Assembly: GCF_000002985.6 (NCBI RefSeq)
Contig: NC_003280.10
Location: 11,280,501-11,344,500 of the forward strand
DNA from: Caenorhabditis elegans
Taxonomy: Eukaryota; Nematoda; Chromadorea; Rhabditida; Rhabditidae
Direction: 5' to 3'
Length of the DNA: 64,000 nt
The stretch's first letter is position 1. Each line of letters starts with the position of its first letter. The notes beneath the pieces are model-generated. The model searched no databases and was not told the DNA's origin. It saw only the letters and a list, made by a program, of their open reading frames with translations. Shown here in pieces: positions 38,901-50,654 of this stretch. Position numbers and translations under genes: made by a program.

Positions 38901-39177
38901 GAGTTTTTGGTGTGTATTGAGATCAGAAAATGTCTACTCAAAATATGGAGCCACGTCCGGACGGAACATCCAGTTATGCTGGGGTTGAGTCGATTTACGG
39001 AATCGAATGAATGGCTGGATGTTGGCTTCTTCTGAACTTAATTTCTTGAAAAATCTAAGCTGAGCAATATGTAAACTCACGAGTCTGACTTTTCCGGTAT
39101 CGAGGTTGGTAGTCACTTGATGGGTAGGCCTGGGTGATGGCGAAGAGCACGAGGAGAGCCAAGATGAGGAATCGCAT
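32994..39177 (-). CDS. EGF-like type I membrane protein with two PPxY motifs
   Basis: Five exons on the minus strand (39177-39081, 33746-33681, 33540-33409, 33284-33134, 33075-32994) join in perfect phase to 175 residues. Residues 1-17 are a clear signal peptide (MRFLILALLVLFAITQA). A charged linker is followed by a cysteine-rich EGF-like region (CPPHWTGAACDWPICVHGR ... CLPGYWGESCD, about residues 57-106). One transmembrane helix follows (about 128-148), then a 27-residue tail. The tail has PPRY at 159-162 and PPPY at 170-173, the form bound by WW domains such as those of NEDD4-type ubiquitin ligases. The first intron is 5.3 kb and full of repeats. The first exon is assigned by signal peptide, TATA box and exact phase; extra exons in the intron cannot be excluded. 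No function is known to me. Confidence 0.72.
34205..34380. repeat. AGGCAGGC-family repeat in the EGF-type gene intron
   Basis: 'taggcctacctgtctgtctcaagtctacctgcctgtctc' at the left and 'taggtagacgtaggtcaccttgaatgcaagcagtcatag' at the right form a loose inverted pair. No coding signal is present. Confidence 0.5.
35130..35310. repeat. AGGCAGGC-family repeat in the EGF-type gene intron
   Basis: 'cctcaagcccgcctgcctag', 'ctacacgcatgcctaccgcc' and the inverse 'gataggcaggcagccaggcaa' frame a central inverted pair (tatcaaactttcagcga / tcgctgaaagcttgatgg). The element is a palindrome about 180 bases long. Confidence 0.65.
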
Positions 39178-39211
39178 TTTGATTTGAAACTGAAGAAAAA
39201 CACAGGTTCAG

Positions 39212-39218
39212 TTTTATA
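39212..39218 (-). promoter_or_regulatory. TATA box of the EGF-type gene
   Basis: The minus strand reads ggTATAAAActgaacc, 35 bases before the ATG at 39177. An acceptor-like tttttcttcag sits between them, so either direct initiation or trans-splicing is possible. Confidence 0.6.
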
Positions 39219-42200
39219 CCAGGTCTGTGTGGGCGTGTGGAAAAAGGTGAGAAAAAGTCGAGAGTAATAATAAGAAACTTGGAAAATAACTGGTACTATC
39301 TAAGGAATGTCTATATGTCACAAGGTGTTGGGGAAGGGGGTTGGGGGGATTGCTTCCGGTTATCAAATGGAATTGAAATATTTTTTATCAAGAACAAAAA
39401 GAGATCTTTTAGCTTTTTTTTCTAGTGGCGAACACACCCAGATACAATGTAGGTGTTCTTTGAGTTGTTTTTGCAATTGCTGTAATATGATCTTGGGATT
39501 TTGCTGGATTATTGTTTTCAGAAAAATACCATTATGTAAGATGAATTAGAGCTAAATTCTTAAAAATGTAGAGAGTTGTGAAATATATAATAGAATTCAA
39601 GTTAAAAACTAAAAACTATGGGAATTCGAACCAACTTTGCCACGTTTTGTGAAATTCTGAATTCTGAACATGTTTGTCTATAACAAAACAAATCGTCATT
39701 TTCTACAGGAGTTTTACCAAATTTGGGTTGTCATAATGTTGAAAATAGAGACTCCACAATGTTAAAAGGTGATATATCTTTGTTTTTTAATGAGGAATCA
39801 AGGCCTTAAAAATAGTAATATGCTTGAAATTTTATCTACAGTTTTGTCAGAAGTTTTGGAAGTTTTGTGCAAATCCAAATATGATCTTGACCAGCTTTAA
39901 AAGAAGATAAGTGTGAATTTCTATGTCTAAAGAAACTTTCAGGAAAGTTTAATATTGGCACAAAAATGTCTGCCTACAAGGTGGCCTTGGCCTACAGTGG
40001 TGCCTACTGCCAAAATACGTATGAATAGTTCTTTGCAGTTCTTCAACTTTATACTGACGCAAAAATTGTCGGGCGCTGTAAAACTCGACGCTACGTTTTT
40101 CTTCTAGCAGCCCTGTAGAGTAAATTTCCACCTCATAGGCTGTAGGCAGGAGGTAGGCAGGTATGAGTCAGGCACTTCGACCTATCAAAGTGACTTTATT
40201 ACAAGAACTTTCACTAACTCAACACACCACTACGAAAACTCACTCTATCAAATCAGATCAAAATTCGCAGTGCGAATAGAAAAAATTAATGGTTAGAAAA
40301 ATATTTTTTAGCAATATCCGGATAAACCACAAATTGTGAGCGTAAAAATCGAACACCTCACTATTTATATTATTGCGAAGAACCAGAAAAACACACAATT
40401 TTCCCATCTCTTGAATGTGAATCTAGATTAGAACTGATTAGAAATGACACTCCCTCCCCTTGATCAAAAATGAGTGAGAAAATTGAATGATGTGCTAACA
40501 ATAGAGAGTCACCACGAATAATAAAACAGTCTGAGCCTCTTCTTTGGAAATTTCTGGAAATTTAATCAAAAGTATAGTGTATTTTGTGAATTGGAGGTGC
40601 AGGTTTATGTATTCTTATATATTCTTCTTTGTGACTATGATGACATGATTGATGGGAAATTTATGAGCCGATGACTTTACTGACTTTACGATGCGTCACT
40701 TTTCTTAGAGACGGTGGATATGAATGAACAGTCTAATAGGATGGATTTGCAGATCTGAGGATTTGAAAGATTTGAAAACAAAAATTTTCTGGAAGAGAAG
40801 ATGGAAAAGGAATCACTTAAAATCTGCAAACCTCGTGGCTTCTTATACTTTCCTGAAGCCTGGGCGGAGCCTTACCAACTACTTGAATAATGGTCTCACA
40901 CGCCCTCCTCTTCACTTTCCCAGATTACCATACCAGGAGAAGAAGCACACCCACGGACTTAGTCATCACAAGGAATATGAGTGGACTCATCTTCTTCTAC
41001 TTCTGCAGAAAGTCCTTCCGAGACTGTGATTTCGAATTCTCGAGAGAGGGAGCTCTGGTTTACGTCACAAGGTTTTGGGTTAGGTGCAAAGGTTGGAAGG
41101 AGCTGCTGGTGTAAAAATAAGGGGGAACTGCCAGATGATAGGCTATAAATAAAGTTCTGCAGACTCTGAACTTCAGGCTGGATTTTGCAGGCTAGCTTTA
41201 GCGATCTCGAATTGAAAAAATGCATCTTCACATTTGACCTCCCGAGAAGCGCGCATGCACTGGTTCTTGGCTTTTCTCATGAGAGGCTTACCATAGAGAA
41301 TTGTGAAGCTGGAAATCAAAATTGCCGGAAATGTAATTTTGATCATTCTTGTGAATTCAGGCGCCTAGACACGAATTTTATTGAAAAATTAATAATTTGT
41401 AATTTAAACTTAATGAGATATGTATTTTTCAAGTTATAAAAATTGTTCAAACCGCGCGGTTTTGCAAAAAAAAATGCCGGAAATGTAAATTTTAGAATTT
41501 TTGTAAAATGATATATATTTTGTTTAAAAAACTGTCGAAAAAAAAGTTTTAAAACTTCAAATAATTCTATAATTTAGTGACGACTGAAATTTGAAATTTC
41601 TCTAAAATTTACCAAAAAGCTTTGGCGTTATGCTTTAAAACCAATAATTTCACAATTCATTCCACCCCAAAGTTGGGCATAATTCAAGCTGATGCTGTCC
41701 AATATTTGTGCCTCTTGTATAAAAAACGTGAATGGTCTACCTGAAAATAACTGGATTTCTTTTATGTGATGTTTTTCCTGTCTGATGTCACTTTATTCTT
41801 ACGAATTTTGGCTTTATTTGCATGAAATAACAAGATTTTGGTGCAAAATGAAATGAAGAAAAAGAAATGAAAACATAACAGGTGGTCACGAAAAAGGTTT
41901 CTTGGAATGTCGTAAAGAAATTAGTCAGCTCGTTTTTTTTATCTATTGGTCTGAAAGCTGTTTGATATGTTATCTAGAAAAGGGTGACTCAGGCGTATTC
42001 ATTTTCAAAATGCTCCTCTTTCTCAGAAGTTACGGGACATTTTGTTTTATCCAAACTTTTGCCAAAAAAGGCATTTAACTTTGCTTGAAGTTTGTCACAA
42101 TCATTTTTAATTTTCTGTACAAAACCTTCAAAATTCTGAACCAATTCCTCTAATGATTCTACTTCTTAGAGATTATCCTTTTATGTCAGGATCAAAGTAG

Positions 42201-42314
42201 TTTTAACAAATTTAATGTAGAAATTGAATTTTCTACAAAAACAAGGAAATGATTATTTTGTATGACAAAATGATTAAGACAACACTATGGAAAATTGGAA
42301 TTTTAAACAAATAT
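39219..42314. other. Spacer between the EGF-type gene and tag-180
   Basis: I see no gene in these 3.1 kb. An AGGCAGGC-family repeat lies at about 39955-40175 ('tgcctacaaggtggccttggcctac' with 'ggctgtaggcaggaggtaggcaggt'). Open frames at 40724-41114 have no domain or splice support. Confidence 0.55.
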
Positions 42315-42513
42315 TCAAAACAATGATGTGATCAGGATGATGACATGATAGGATTCTAGGAGATAGTGGAACACATGTTCGGAATATGATCTTTGTATAA
42401 ATCGACTGGTGCTCTCAATGGAAGTGTTGCAGAACAAGTCTGAAGCAGTTTCCAGAATAGAGCAAACATCTTCAGGATGAGGCGTATCTGCCTCGCACCA
42501 TAACTTTTCGGAC
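42315..42513 (-). other. Candidate alternative last exon of tag-180
   Basis: On the minus strand an acceptor (ctgcggcag) at 42514 opens a frame to a stop at 42315. The sequence begins SEKLWCEADTPHPEDVC and ends in a hydrophobic tail (YHVIILITSLF), much like the normal tag-180 end. The phase fits splicing from tag-180 exons 14 or 15 (two bases carried over) but not from exons 16 or 17. It lies just beyond the probable polyadenylation signal of the main transcript, so it may be a second 3' end or a decayed duplicate. Confidence 0.35.
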
Positions 42514-42681
42514 CTGCCGCAGAATTCAAAAAAAAATATTATTAACTCATAAAATAAATTCTTTATTAAATGGCACCCGTTCTTAAGTTTTGATAATAAA
42601 CACACTATGATCATATCGAATTTAAAGTGAATTCCATATAAGACACGTCATTTTTCACAGTCTAGAAAATTGAACTAGTGA

Positions 42682-45600
42682 CTAGAATATCCGAAAAGTT
42701 GATATGAGAATGAGCAAGACGATCGAGAAATAGGATTTTGCATGGTGCATGACGTCATTGATGCAATCCACGTGTTTATTCTGGAACAAATATGAGTTAT
42801 TAAATATTGATTGAATGGGAAAATGTAACCTGTAAGTCGATCTTCCAATCATTCAGAGCATCAGGTCTCCGGCGAGCGTGAGAGTGAACCACATCGCATT
42901 TTTCGACTGAAAAATAATAAAGATTTTAAACTTCTGAAAGAAAAATTATTGCATGATTTTAATAATTTATTCGAAAATGCAACTCCACTTCTCAAAACCC
43001 TGTTTTTTGTAATTTTATTAATGAGTCGAAATATCGTGAGCACATTTTACTTTGTTTTGAAAACATGGTGCATCAATTTTAAAAACGCCAGTTAGAAATT
43101 TTTGGATAATCTCCATCAAAATAATTACAACAGCTTATCTCCAAGTTTTCCCCTGTAACTCACGTTTCCTGGGCTCCGATTCAAAAATGCGCTTAGGCCT
43201 ATACTGACTACACGCACGATCCGCTATAATAAGTGAGAGGGTTGTATGTGGCACGGGATACAGCTTGGCATATCTGGAACAGATACAAAGTTTTTAGCAT
43301 ATTTATAGTTTCCTGATACCTTGAACACGTTGACATTCCGGTCAACTGAAGTTGTTTTGTGATGTTGAGGGTCATTCGATAGTGGAAGAACTTCATAAAA
43401 CATCTCTCGAAGGGTTTGATTTTTTGAAATGTGCATGTGTTTCCGGTCATTGATGGTTGCGCGTCAACCAATGTTAAAGCCGATTCTAACAAATTTCTCC
43501 AGAACGAAGTTTTAGCGAGCTTGAAAATTGAGGTAACAAAGTAACGAAGTATGCTGGATGAGCCAGGAGCCGCGCTGCTCCACGGAGCAACTCGCTTGGC
43601 TTTGCATTCCGATTGAACCTCTGTCCAGGAATTGCTAAAAATAAAATTTTAAGTTTAGGAATTCCCAAGTTTAAGAGCCTTACGTTGAAACAAGATTGAC
43701 TTTCACAAGAGACTCAAAGAGCTGAGGATCAAATTTTGCAAGATGAGCTGGAGCTCGATGAGCCGATGAGGCGATGACGTGGCCGTTTCGAGTAATAATT
43801 GAACACTCTTGCTGAAAACTGCATGTTTCAAAAAATTTCAGCCATGGAAAATGGTGTCCTACCTTTCTACAAATCTTCCAATCCGGATTCTGTCGCGTGA
43901 AATTATCAAAGTACTGATCGAAAAAGTTCTCCTTCCATTGAGTTCCTACTACTGCCAACCTATTATTATCATAATCCGCAATAGTTCGATAAATCAAAAG
44001 GCTCTCCGATCGCATTGAAAACTGCACAAAATCATTGTTATCCGTCAACTTGATCTCCTCGTCGAACTTTTTGTTAACTGCTTTCATATCGTGGCTTGAG
44101 CTGAAATTCAAAATAGTAAAGAGGAAGGTAATTTTTTTGTTTCTCACCAAGTTGGGTAGAATGCTGTGAGCTTTGATCTAGTATGCACGAAACTGTTGAC
44201 ATAATGCGGAACCGATGCATTTTCTGGATACTGGGCGAGCAAGCAGGTTGTGTGCTCGATGTCTGAAAAATATACGGGATCACAAAAACTATCGTAGATG
44301 TTCTAAAATGTAGTTTTTTACCAGACTTGGGCCATGACTGCGTCCAAGATCCGAGCCCCTTCGTAAAAGCCCTGGGCAATCTCATATCATCTTGTGCACA
44401 TATTTCCTTCTCCGATATATCCGACCAAACCCGAAATCTGTCGTGAGCAGCGTACTCGTCGAGCTTCCACTGGCAAACATCTCTTCTTGGATAGAAAAAA
44501 GTGACCAGCTTGTTATCGGTGAGCCCGAGCTCTTGCACACTGTCATCATAGTAGACAGTTTTGAGTTGGATGTTATTGACGATCACAAGAGTGAATGGAG
44601 AGTCTTTGATGTGAGAACAGTGATACTCTTTGGAGTTCTGTAAAAACGCGGAGTAGTTGAGATTTAGTTTGATACTTTTTTTTAAAAACTTACATCCTTG
44701 ATAGCTTCCTCGTAGCACGTTTTTGTTGTGATTCTTCTTCTCAAATCCCGAATGGCAGTAGAGTCACCTTCCAGATCGTACTGAAAAAAATCAAAATTAT
44801 TTCCAGTTTGCATTCCTGCTACTAGAGCAATAGGAAAACTAGATAGGTCCTTAAAATGCGTACCATATCTAGCGTAGGGATGCTATCAATGAGCCCAACT
44901 AATCGATAGACTCTCTCATCACTAAATCCATAATGAACTCGAAGCCCTGATCCAGCTTTTTGCTTCACTTGTTGAGCATCGTAGCAAGCACTCCGACGGA
45001 CACAATGAACTTCGGTTTTCTGAAAACGAAAAAAATGTGCAGTGTTCTGAAAAAATTCCAAAGACTTACTGGAATCTGAAGTTGTGGGTGATAAATCAAC
45101 ATTCCATTATTATCAACAATGTAGCCATACATTTGCTCACTTGAAGTTGGGAGATGCTTTGTGAATTCTTTGATGGATATGTCGATAGCTGAAATACGAA
45201 ACTAGACATTTAGCCGGTCCAGGCGTCGTATGGGTCCAAGAAAAAAACTTACCAACAACTCCAGCCAACTTCTGATCTCTCCATATTCTCTGCTCACTTG
45301 TCAGAATCGGAAGTGACAATGTCACAATTGGCCCAGTTCCCTGAGTCTCCATGTACAATTGTGTCCAACTTGGCTCTCGTTTCTCAGCATTCGTTCCCTT
45401 CAACTCGTCACCTCTAACCTGGCTCAAAACGTTTTGAATCGTGCGAGACTGCGGCTTAACGTCCATGATTGAATCGATTTCTTAAAATTCGTATTTTTAA
45501 AGTTTGCCTAGTACATTTTTTTTAGAAAATACCTGAATATCCTCCATGAGACTTGCAGGCCATGTACTGCTGAAGCGGAAGAAGACTTGTACCGTAGCCC

Positions 45601-48379
45601 ATTGAAAATCCAAATATCCGAATAAGTTCACTATTTCTAGTTTGGAATTCTTCGTCGAGAATTTGATGCGGCCACTCGTCAACACCATCAGTGAATATGA
45701 TAAGAAGTTTGTGACCTTCAGAGCGATAGTCAGCAAACAGGGATTGATTAGAGTCGAGGTTCTGAAAATAAGTTTAATTTGGAAGGAAAAACTTATGTTT
45801 GGAGGTAATTGTCAGGTTTAAAACATTTTTATCGAGTTATATTTTGTCAAAAATATCTTAACAAATCCAGAAAGTTTATTTCATGATAGAAAATCTCAAT
45901 ACTCGTTAAAAATTCATTATTTTAGGTAAAAAATTGTCATTCGCAAATCTATAAAACTGCTTATTTCAGTATGGAAATCCTATTTGAATCAAAAATTTTA
46001 TGAAAAGATAGAAAAATGTCCGATTAAATGAAACAATTAGAATTTTTGTTGGAAAATTGAAAAAAAAAATCTGAGAAACCGGATGAAAAATAGCACATCC
46101 CGAAAAAATTTTTCATCAATCAAACTTTTTTACATTCCTATTTTAATTTTTGGCTCAAATTTTCAACCGTACCCCTCTCAAAACATCCAGCGAAAACTTC
46201 AGAGGTGTTGCAAAATGAGCCTGATCTTTTTCTTCCAGCATTCCCAATTCCTCAAAAAACACTTTCTTGTTGCTAGTTGTCGCTGGCATGAAAGTTCGAT
46301 TTGCACAGCTGATAATCGGATTAAAATGATTGTTGAAATAGACACCGAAAAAGTAATCATTCGGGCTAAGAGTCGAGAGGATGTACATCATTGTGATCTT
46401 GATTAGATGCATAGTGGGTCCTTTTACACTTCCGGAACTGAAATTTGAGATAAAAAAGCTTTCAGAGTTTTTTGAAAAATGGATGACTTGATTGCATATG
46501 ATTAGTTAAATATGTTTAGTTAAATTTCTAAATTTGAAAAAATTAAAAATCAATAAATATATGTACATATTTTTAAATAACTCACTAATCCAATAAGAAT
46601 ACAATATCCTTCGGTACAGACTCGGCATTCACAAACCACGGGCGAAATCTTGGATCGAAAAGATCAATTGTGATGGGAGTTGGTTCGACTTTCCAGTGCC
46701 GTCCTGAAAGAAGCTTGTATGGTTATTTTAACCAAAAAAGGGATAATTATTGATCTTAAGAATAGACATAGTGGTTTTAATAGTTTTGTATCAGGTTGCT
46801 TTTTGAGAAATCCGAGGTTATAGTTTTTGTGATCCAGAATTCGTCAGTTGTATTTTTATTGCTACTCGAAATTTCACTGTTTTCTAACTCACTTGGATAC
46901 ATTCTAGTCAATCCAGAATATGTCCCAATATACTGATGCCCCATTTCAGGAGCCTTCTCCTTATTATCCGACATGGTCTTCTCCAAATGTTTCGTTCCAG
47001 TCCAATCGAAATCTCGCATGACCCTTGGATCACACTGATACGACTCGACGGTTATGTGAATTCCGGACTTTGAGTTGTGTTCCACCATGTTCGACACAAA
47101 ATGCATATCCGACTCATTCATCTTCTTCATATACGCTTCACATCGTTTGTCGGCCTGCGGCACCGCGTACGCCTGATCATCATACTCGTCGAAAACCGCT
47201 GCCGATGCTTCTGCACTTGATGCCAGTTTCTGGAAATTGAGAGATGCAAATTATGTATGAAATTGGACTGGATATGAGATATAGTTATAGAAAAAATGCA
47301 CGGAGAAGAGGAGATGAGGCAAAGCCATAAAACGTTATGACCGCAATTATTTCTTATATTTCAATAATTGACCTAGATATATTTGCATGACGACGTAGGC
47401 AGGCAGGCATGCACGCCTGAAAACCTAACAAAAATGTTTTTCTTCATAATTTTTCAATTATAAAAAACTTTTATAAGTGCCGCAGTCTTGAACCAAAATA
47501 CTAAATAGATTGTAGGTAGGCAAGTAGTCAGGCATGCGCGTAGGCAAGTAGAAATAAAGCAAGCTTCCTATCAATTTTTACAACTAATTGTTTTATTTTT
47601 GAGATCTTTAGAAAGGTTGAAAAGTAGCTTGGAAATTGTTGTATTTTGCGCCTATATTCTTCTGAGAATTTTAGGATTTTTTTCCCTGATTTTTAAAAGT
47701 ATTTTACGAAACTGCTCATTTTCTAGAGCTTCATCTAACCTCACGAAAGATGAATTTAGAGTAATTATGGTTCAAAACAAAAAGGAACAAAAAAGATGAA
47801 TTCAATATTCCAAAAAAAAAGACAAATGACCGATCTACACGTCACGTTCCATGCATAGTTGAAGCGTAAATAACACGCTCTTTTCTGGACTCACCTTGAG
47901 AGCATCGACTCTGTTGGTGACAAGTCGATCGAGGTGTTCCGTGGCGACACGCAACTTTTCCGCAGCATCCTCTTTTTTCGATTTGATATCTGGCTTGAGC
48001 TTCTCGAACTCCTAAAGTGCACTGGGTGAGGGGGGAATTGCTAATTGGCTTATTAGTTTTGTGGTTCGAGTTGGGTCCCATGGGACATTAGGGGACGGGG
48101 GTGGAAAGCTCAAAAAGTTGAATTTGTGTACTTTTGAAAACTGCAGAGTTTGGGGTTTTTGAAATGAAGAAATCAATCAAAATTTGAATAGAAAATGTTT
48201 TTTTTCCCAAATTTCAAAAAAATACTCACCTCTTGAACAAGTGAAAACCTTGACTGAGTCTCAAAATCCCTCAGGATATTTGCTGAAAACTGTGCAATCG
48301 ATGCAGGCGCCTCTTCGATAGTGTCAACTGGTAACTGGGACAGTGAGAGCCTGAATAGAATAGTCAGGAGTAGAAGCAT
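42682..48379 (-). CDS. tag-180: Voltage-gated calcium channel alpha2/delta subunit
   Basis: Eighteen exons on the minus strand join in phase to 1067 residues: 48379-48230, 48011-47895, 47229-46893, 46703-46586, 46437-46173, 45761-45533, 45480-45253, 45188-45070, 45019-44864, 44780-44694, 44637-44322, 44262-44148, 44100-43863, 43811-43684, 43634-43320, 43273-43164, 42906-42830, 42780-42682. A signal peptide opens the protein. The VWA_N region precedes a VWA domain with the metal site DYSGS (residues about 240-244) and later a TDGVDEW motif. A Cache-type domain follows (WTQLYMETQGTGPIV ... GYIVDNNGMLIYHP). The C-terminus is a hydrophobic tail (SIVLLILISTF) like a GPI signal. Alpha2/delta proteins carry the pore subunit to the surface and set its gating. 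The other worm paralogue is unc-36. Exon 17 has an unusual donor (GTTACA). An AATAAA lies at 42567-42562. Confidence 0.92.
47385..47555. repeat. AGGCAGGC-family repeat in tag-180 intron 2
   Basis: 'cgtaggcaggcaggcatgcacgcctg' and 'gtaggtaggcaagtagtcaggcatgcgcgtaggc' flank an AT-rich middle inside the 665-base intron between exons 2 and 3. Confidence 0.6.
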
Positions 48380-49599
48380 TTGCGCGAGAGAGGTCAGGTG
48401 TTAGGGCTCGCCTAGCTCTGAAAGCGTCGATTGGAGCATTCGAGCAGAAATAAATAAAATGCCTTCGTCGCCGCCGCTTCGATAGAGAATCCACGATGAT
48501 TCTTTGCCGTATTCTCTCCCCTGAGCAGCCTCCAATAGAAAAAGAATAGAATAGAGAGAGAGAGTTAAATTCGGTTTGGCGTTGGGGCTCCGACTAGAGA
48601 TATATGTAGGGAGGGATGCGCGCCCGAGAACGATATGGGGCGGAATTGAGAGGGAGAGTCGAAAACAAAACCGACCGGAGCCAAAAGCCTATGTAGTAGT
48701 AGAAGATGCACACATGGAGCACAAGAAAGAAGAAACGGGGCGTGTTTTTGGAGGGCAACGAAGAATAAGAAGAAGAAGCGCTAGACGAATTGGCCCGGCC
48801 GCGTTGTCGCACCCTCCCGGAAGGAGCCGACCCCAAGACACTTACCAGAAGAGCACAACGTGCACGTATCCCATGGGGCCATCTACCAACGTCTGATTTT
48901 ATGAGGTCGAGTGTCGAATATTTTGTGTTCTGGAATTGACTGGTCATTGTTGAAGTATTTCGGGGAATATGCAGATGCGGAAGTGGATAAGGATGAGAGA
49001 ATAACTGACGGATACATAGTTAATTAAATATTTGGTTCATCTTAAATATGTAGACTGCCCTGTTATTTTCAATCTACGATAATAAGTTACTACTGAATTT
49101 TGGACGGAATTGGAATTTAACTAATTATTTAAAACAAACTTGAATAAGATACAGTATTGTTCTAGAATGATTTAGACTGCAAATGTTTTGGTTATCAAAA
49201 AATATTAAAAATAAAAAATTGCCACTCATAGAAATCTTCCTCAAAATAGTTCCAAATTCGGTATGGTTTGTACCTCCTAAAATACGGTCTTCATAAAATT
49301 TCAAATTTATTTTTGAGTGCATCAAATTTTTTTTAGATATAGAATTGCATTTTAAAAATGGTAAGCTTTTTTTTGTTTAGCCTGATATGTTCCCGACAAA
49401 AACTAGAGGACCAAAAGTTAGGATATTACAGTAGAACAAAAAGGGTACAATACTTACAATAAACGCTTTTTGAACTCTTGAAAAACTACCAAACGGTAAC
49501 TATTTTCAGGTCAAACTAAAAAGATAATTAATAGGGAAACAATTTGTAGAATATGTGATTGATTTAAACCGAGAAATCAGTGGAGTATTTAGTACACTT

Positions 49600-49780
49600 T
49601 GAAGAGCTATAGCTTAGTGTATTTTAAAGATATCTATAATCAAATAACTGCAAACCAGTAGAAAAAGAAATTACACATAATTTGTCAGTTGACAATTTTT
49701 GTATAGGACAAACGACAACTGAGATATAAGCTGTCAAAGTTGAACAGTGTGATGCAGTATGAATAGAGGAAGTACAATTT
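49600..49780. repeat. Palindromic repeat, family A partial copy
   Basis: The right half is clear ('gtcagttgacaatttttgtatagg', 'gagatataagctgtcaaag', 'tgcagtatgaatag'). The left half is heavily altered. Confidence 0.6.
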
Positions 49781-50654
49781 TTTTTTGAATTCCAATCAAA
49801 ACACAATATACAAACTTTGAAAATAGAAGGCTACAATGTTGTTGCTCAACTCCAAGTTTTTCAATTTATGTTTTCGATCCAAATATGACATTAATCAAAT
49901 GCAAACCGTGATTGATGAATACCTCAGGGCAATTGCGTTTTCAATTTCCAATTCCATTCCCTTTTTCTTGACTCATTTTTCATTTTCACCACACCATAAA
50001 ATGCACCAAGAGCTCTTATTTCTTCTCACTCGTTTCTCTCATTTTCCAGATTGACACCCCACTTCTCATTGACACAATAAACAATTTTGCCATCATTGCT
50101 CTCTTTTTTTTTCTCCGTTTTTAAATTGCGAGTAGGGACACAACAAAAGGCTCATTGGTGATGACTTGAAGTTTTGTTGGATTGAATTTCGAGAAGCGCT
50201 TCATTAACAATGAGAAGTGAGATCTCGAGCTCTCACAAGAAGATGTGCATTAAAAGTGAGATGAGAGCTGGAACGGGGAGGAGAGGGATCAAATTGAGGG
50301 TTTTGAGATGAGAAGAATGAATAGAATTTCTGAATGAAAGAGGTAGTTAGGAATTGGTGTACAAAACGGTTGAAAATAAAACAAACAAGAAAAATGTTGA
50401 TTTTCAAAGTTTTAGGCCGATACAACAAACATCATACAACAAACTGTTATATTCCATAATTTTTCAGAAAAATCTTATTAAAAATGATTGAATTATTTTC
50501 ATTAAAAAATCAACAAAACTTATCGAAATTCTTTTTTAAAGGTATCCATATGTTTCTAGTCAGCATTTTAGATTTCATTGTTTTCGCTAGTGATGTGCTG
50601 AAACTTTTATAAAATCCCCTTTTTCTCTTTGTTATTCTTTTGTTATTTTTTTGT

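Noticed and set aside
40724-41231. Several open frames of 70-100 codons on both strands
   Set aside because: No splice sites, domain, codon bias or start context supports them, and the frames overlap on both strands.
43208-43492. Competing frames at the tag-180 3' part
   Set aside because: Only one path keeps phase through exons 15-18 and ends in a hydrophobic tail.
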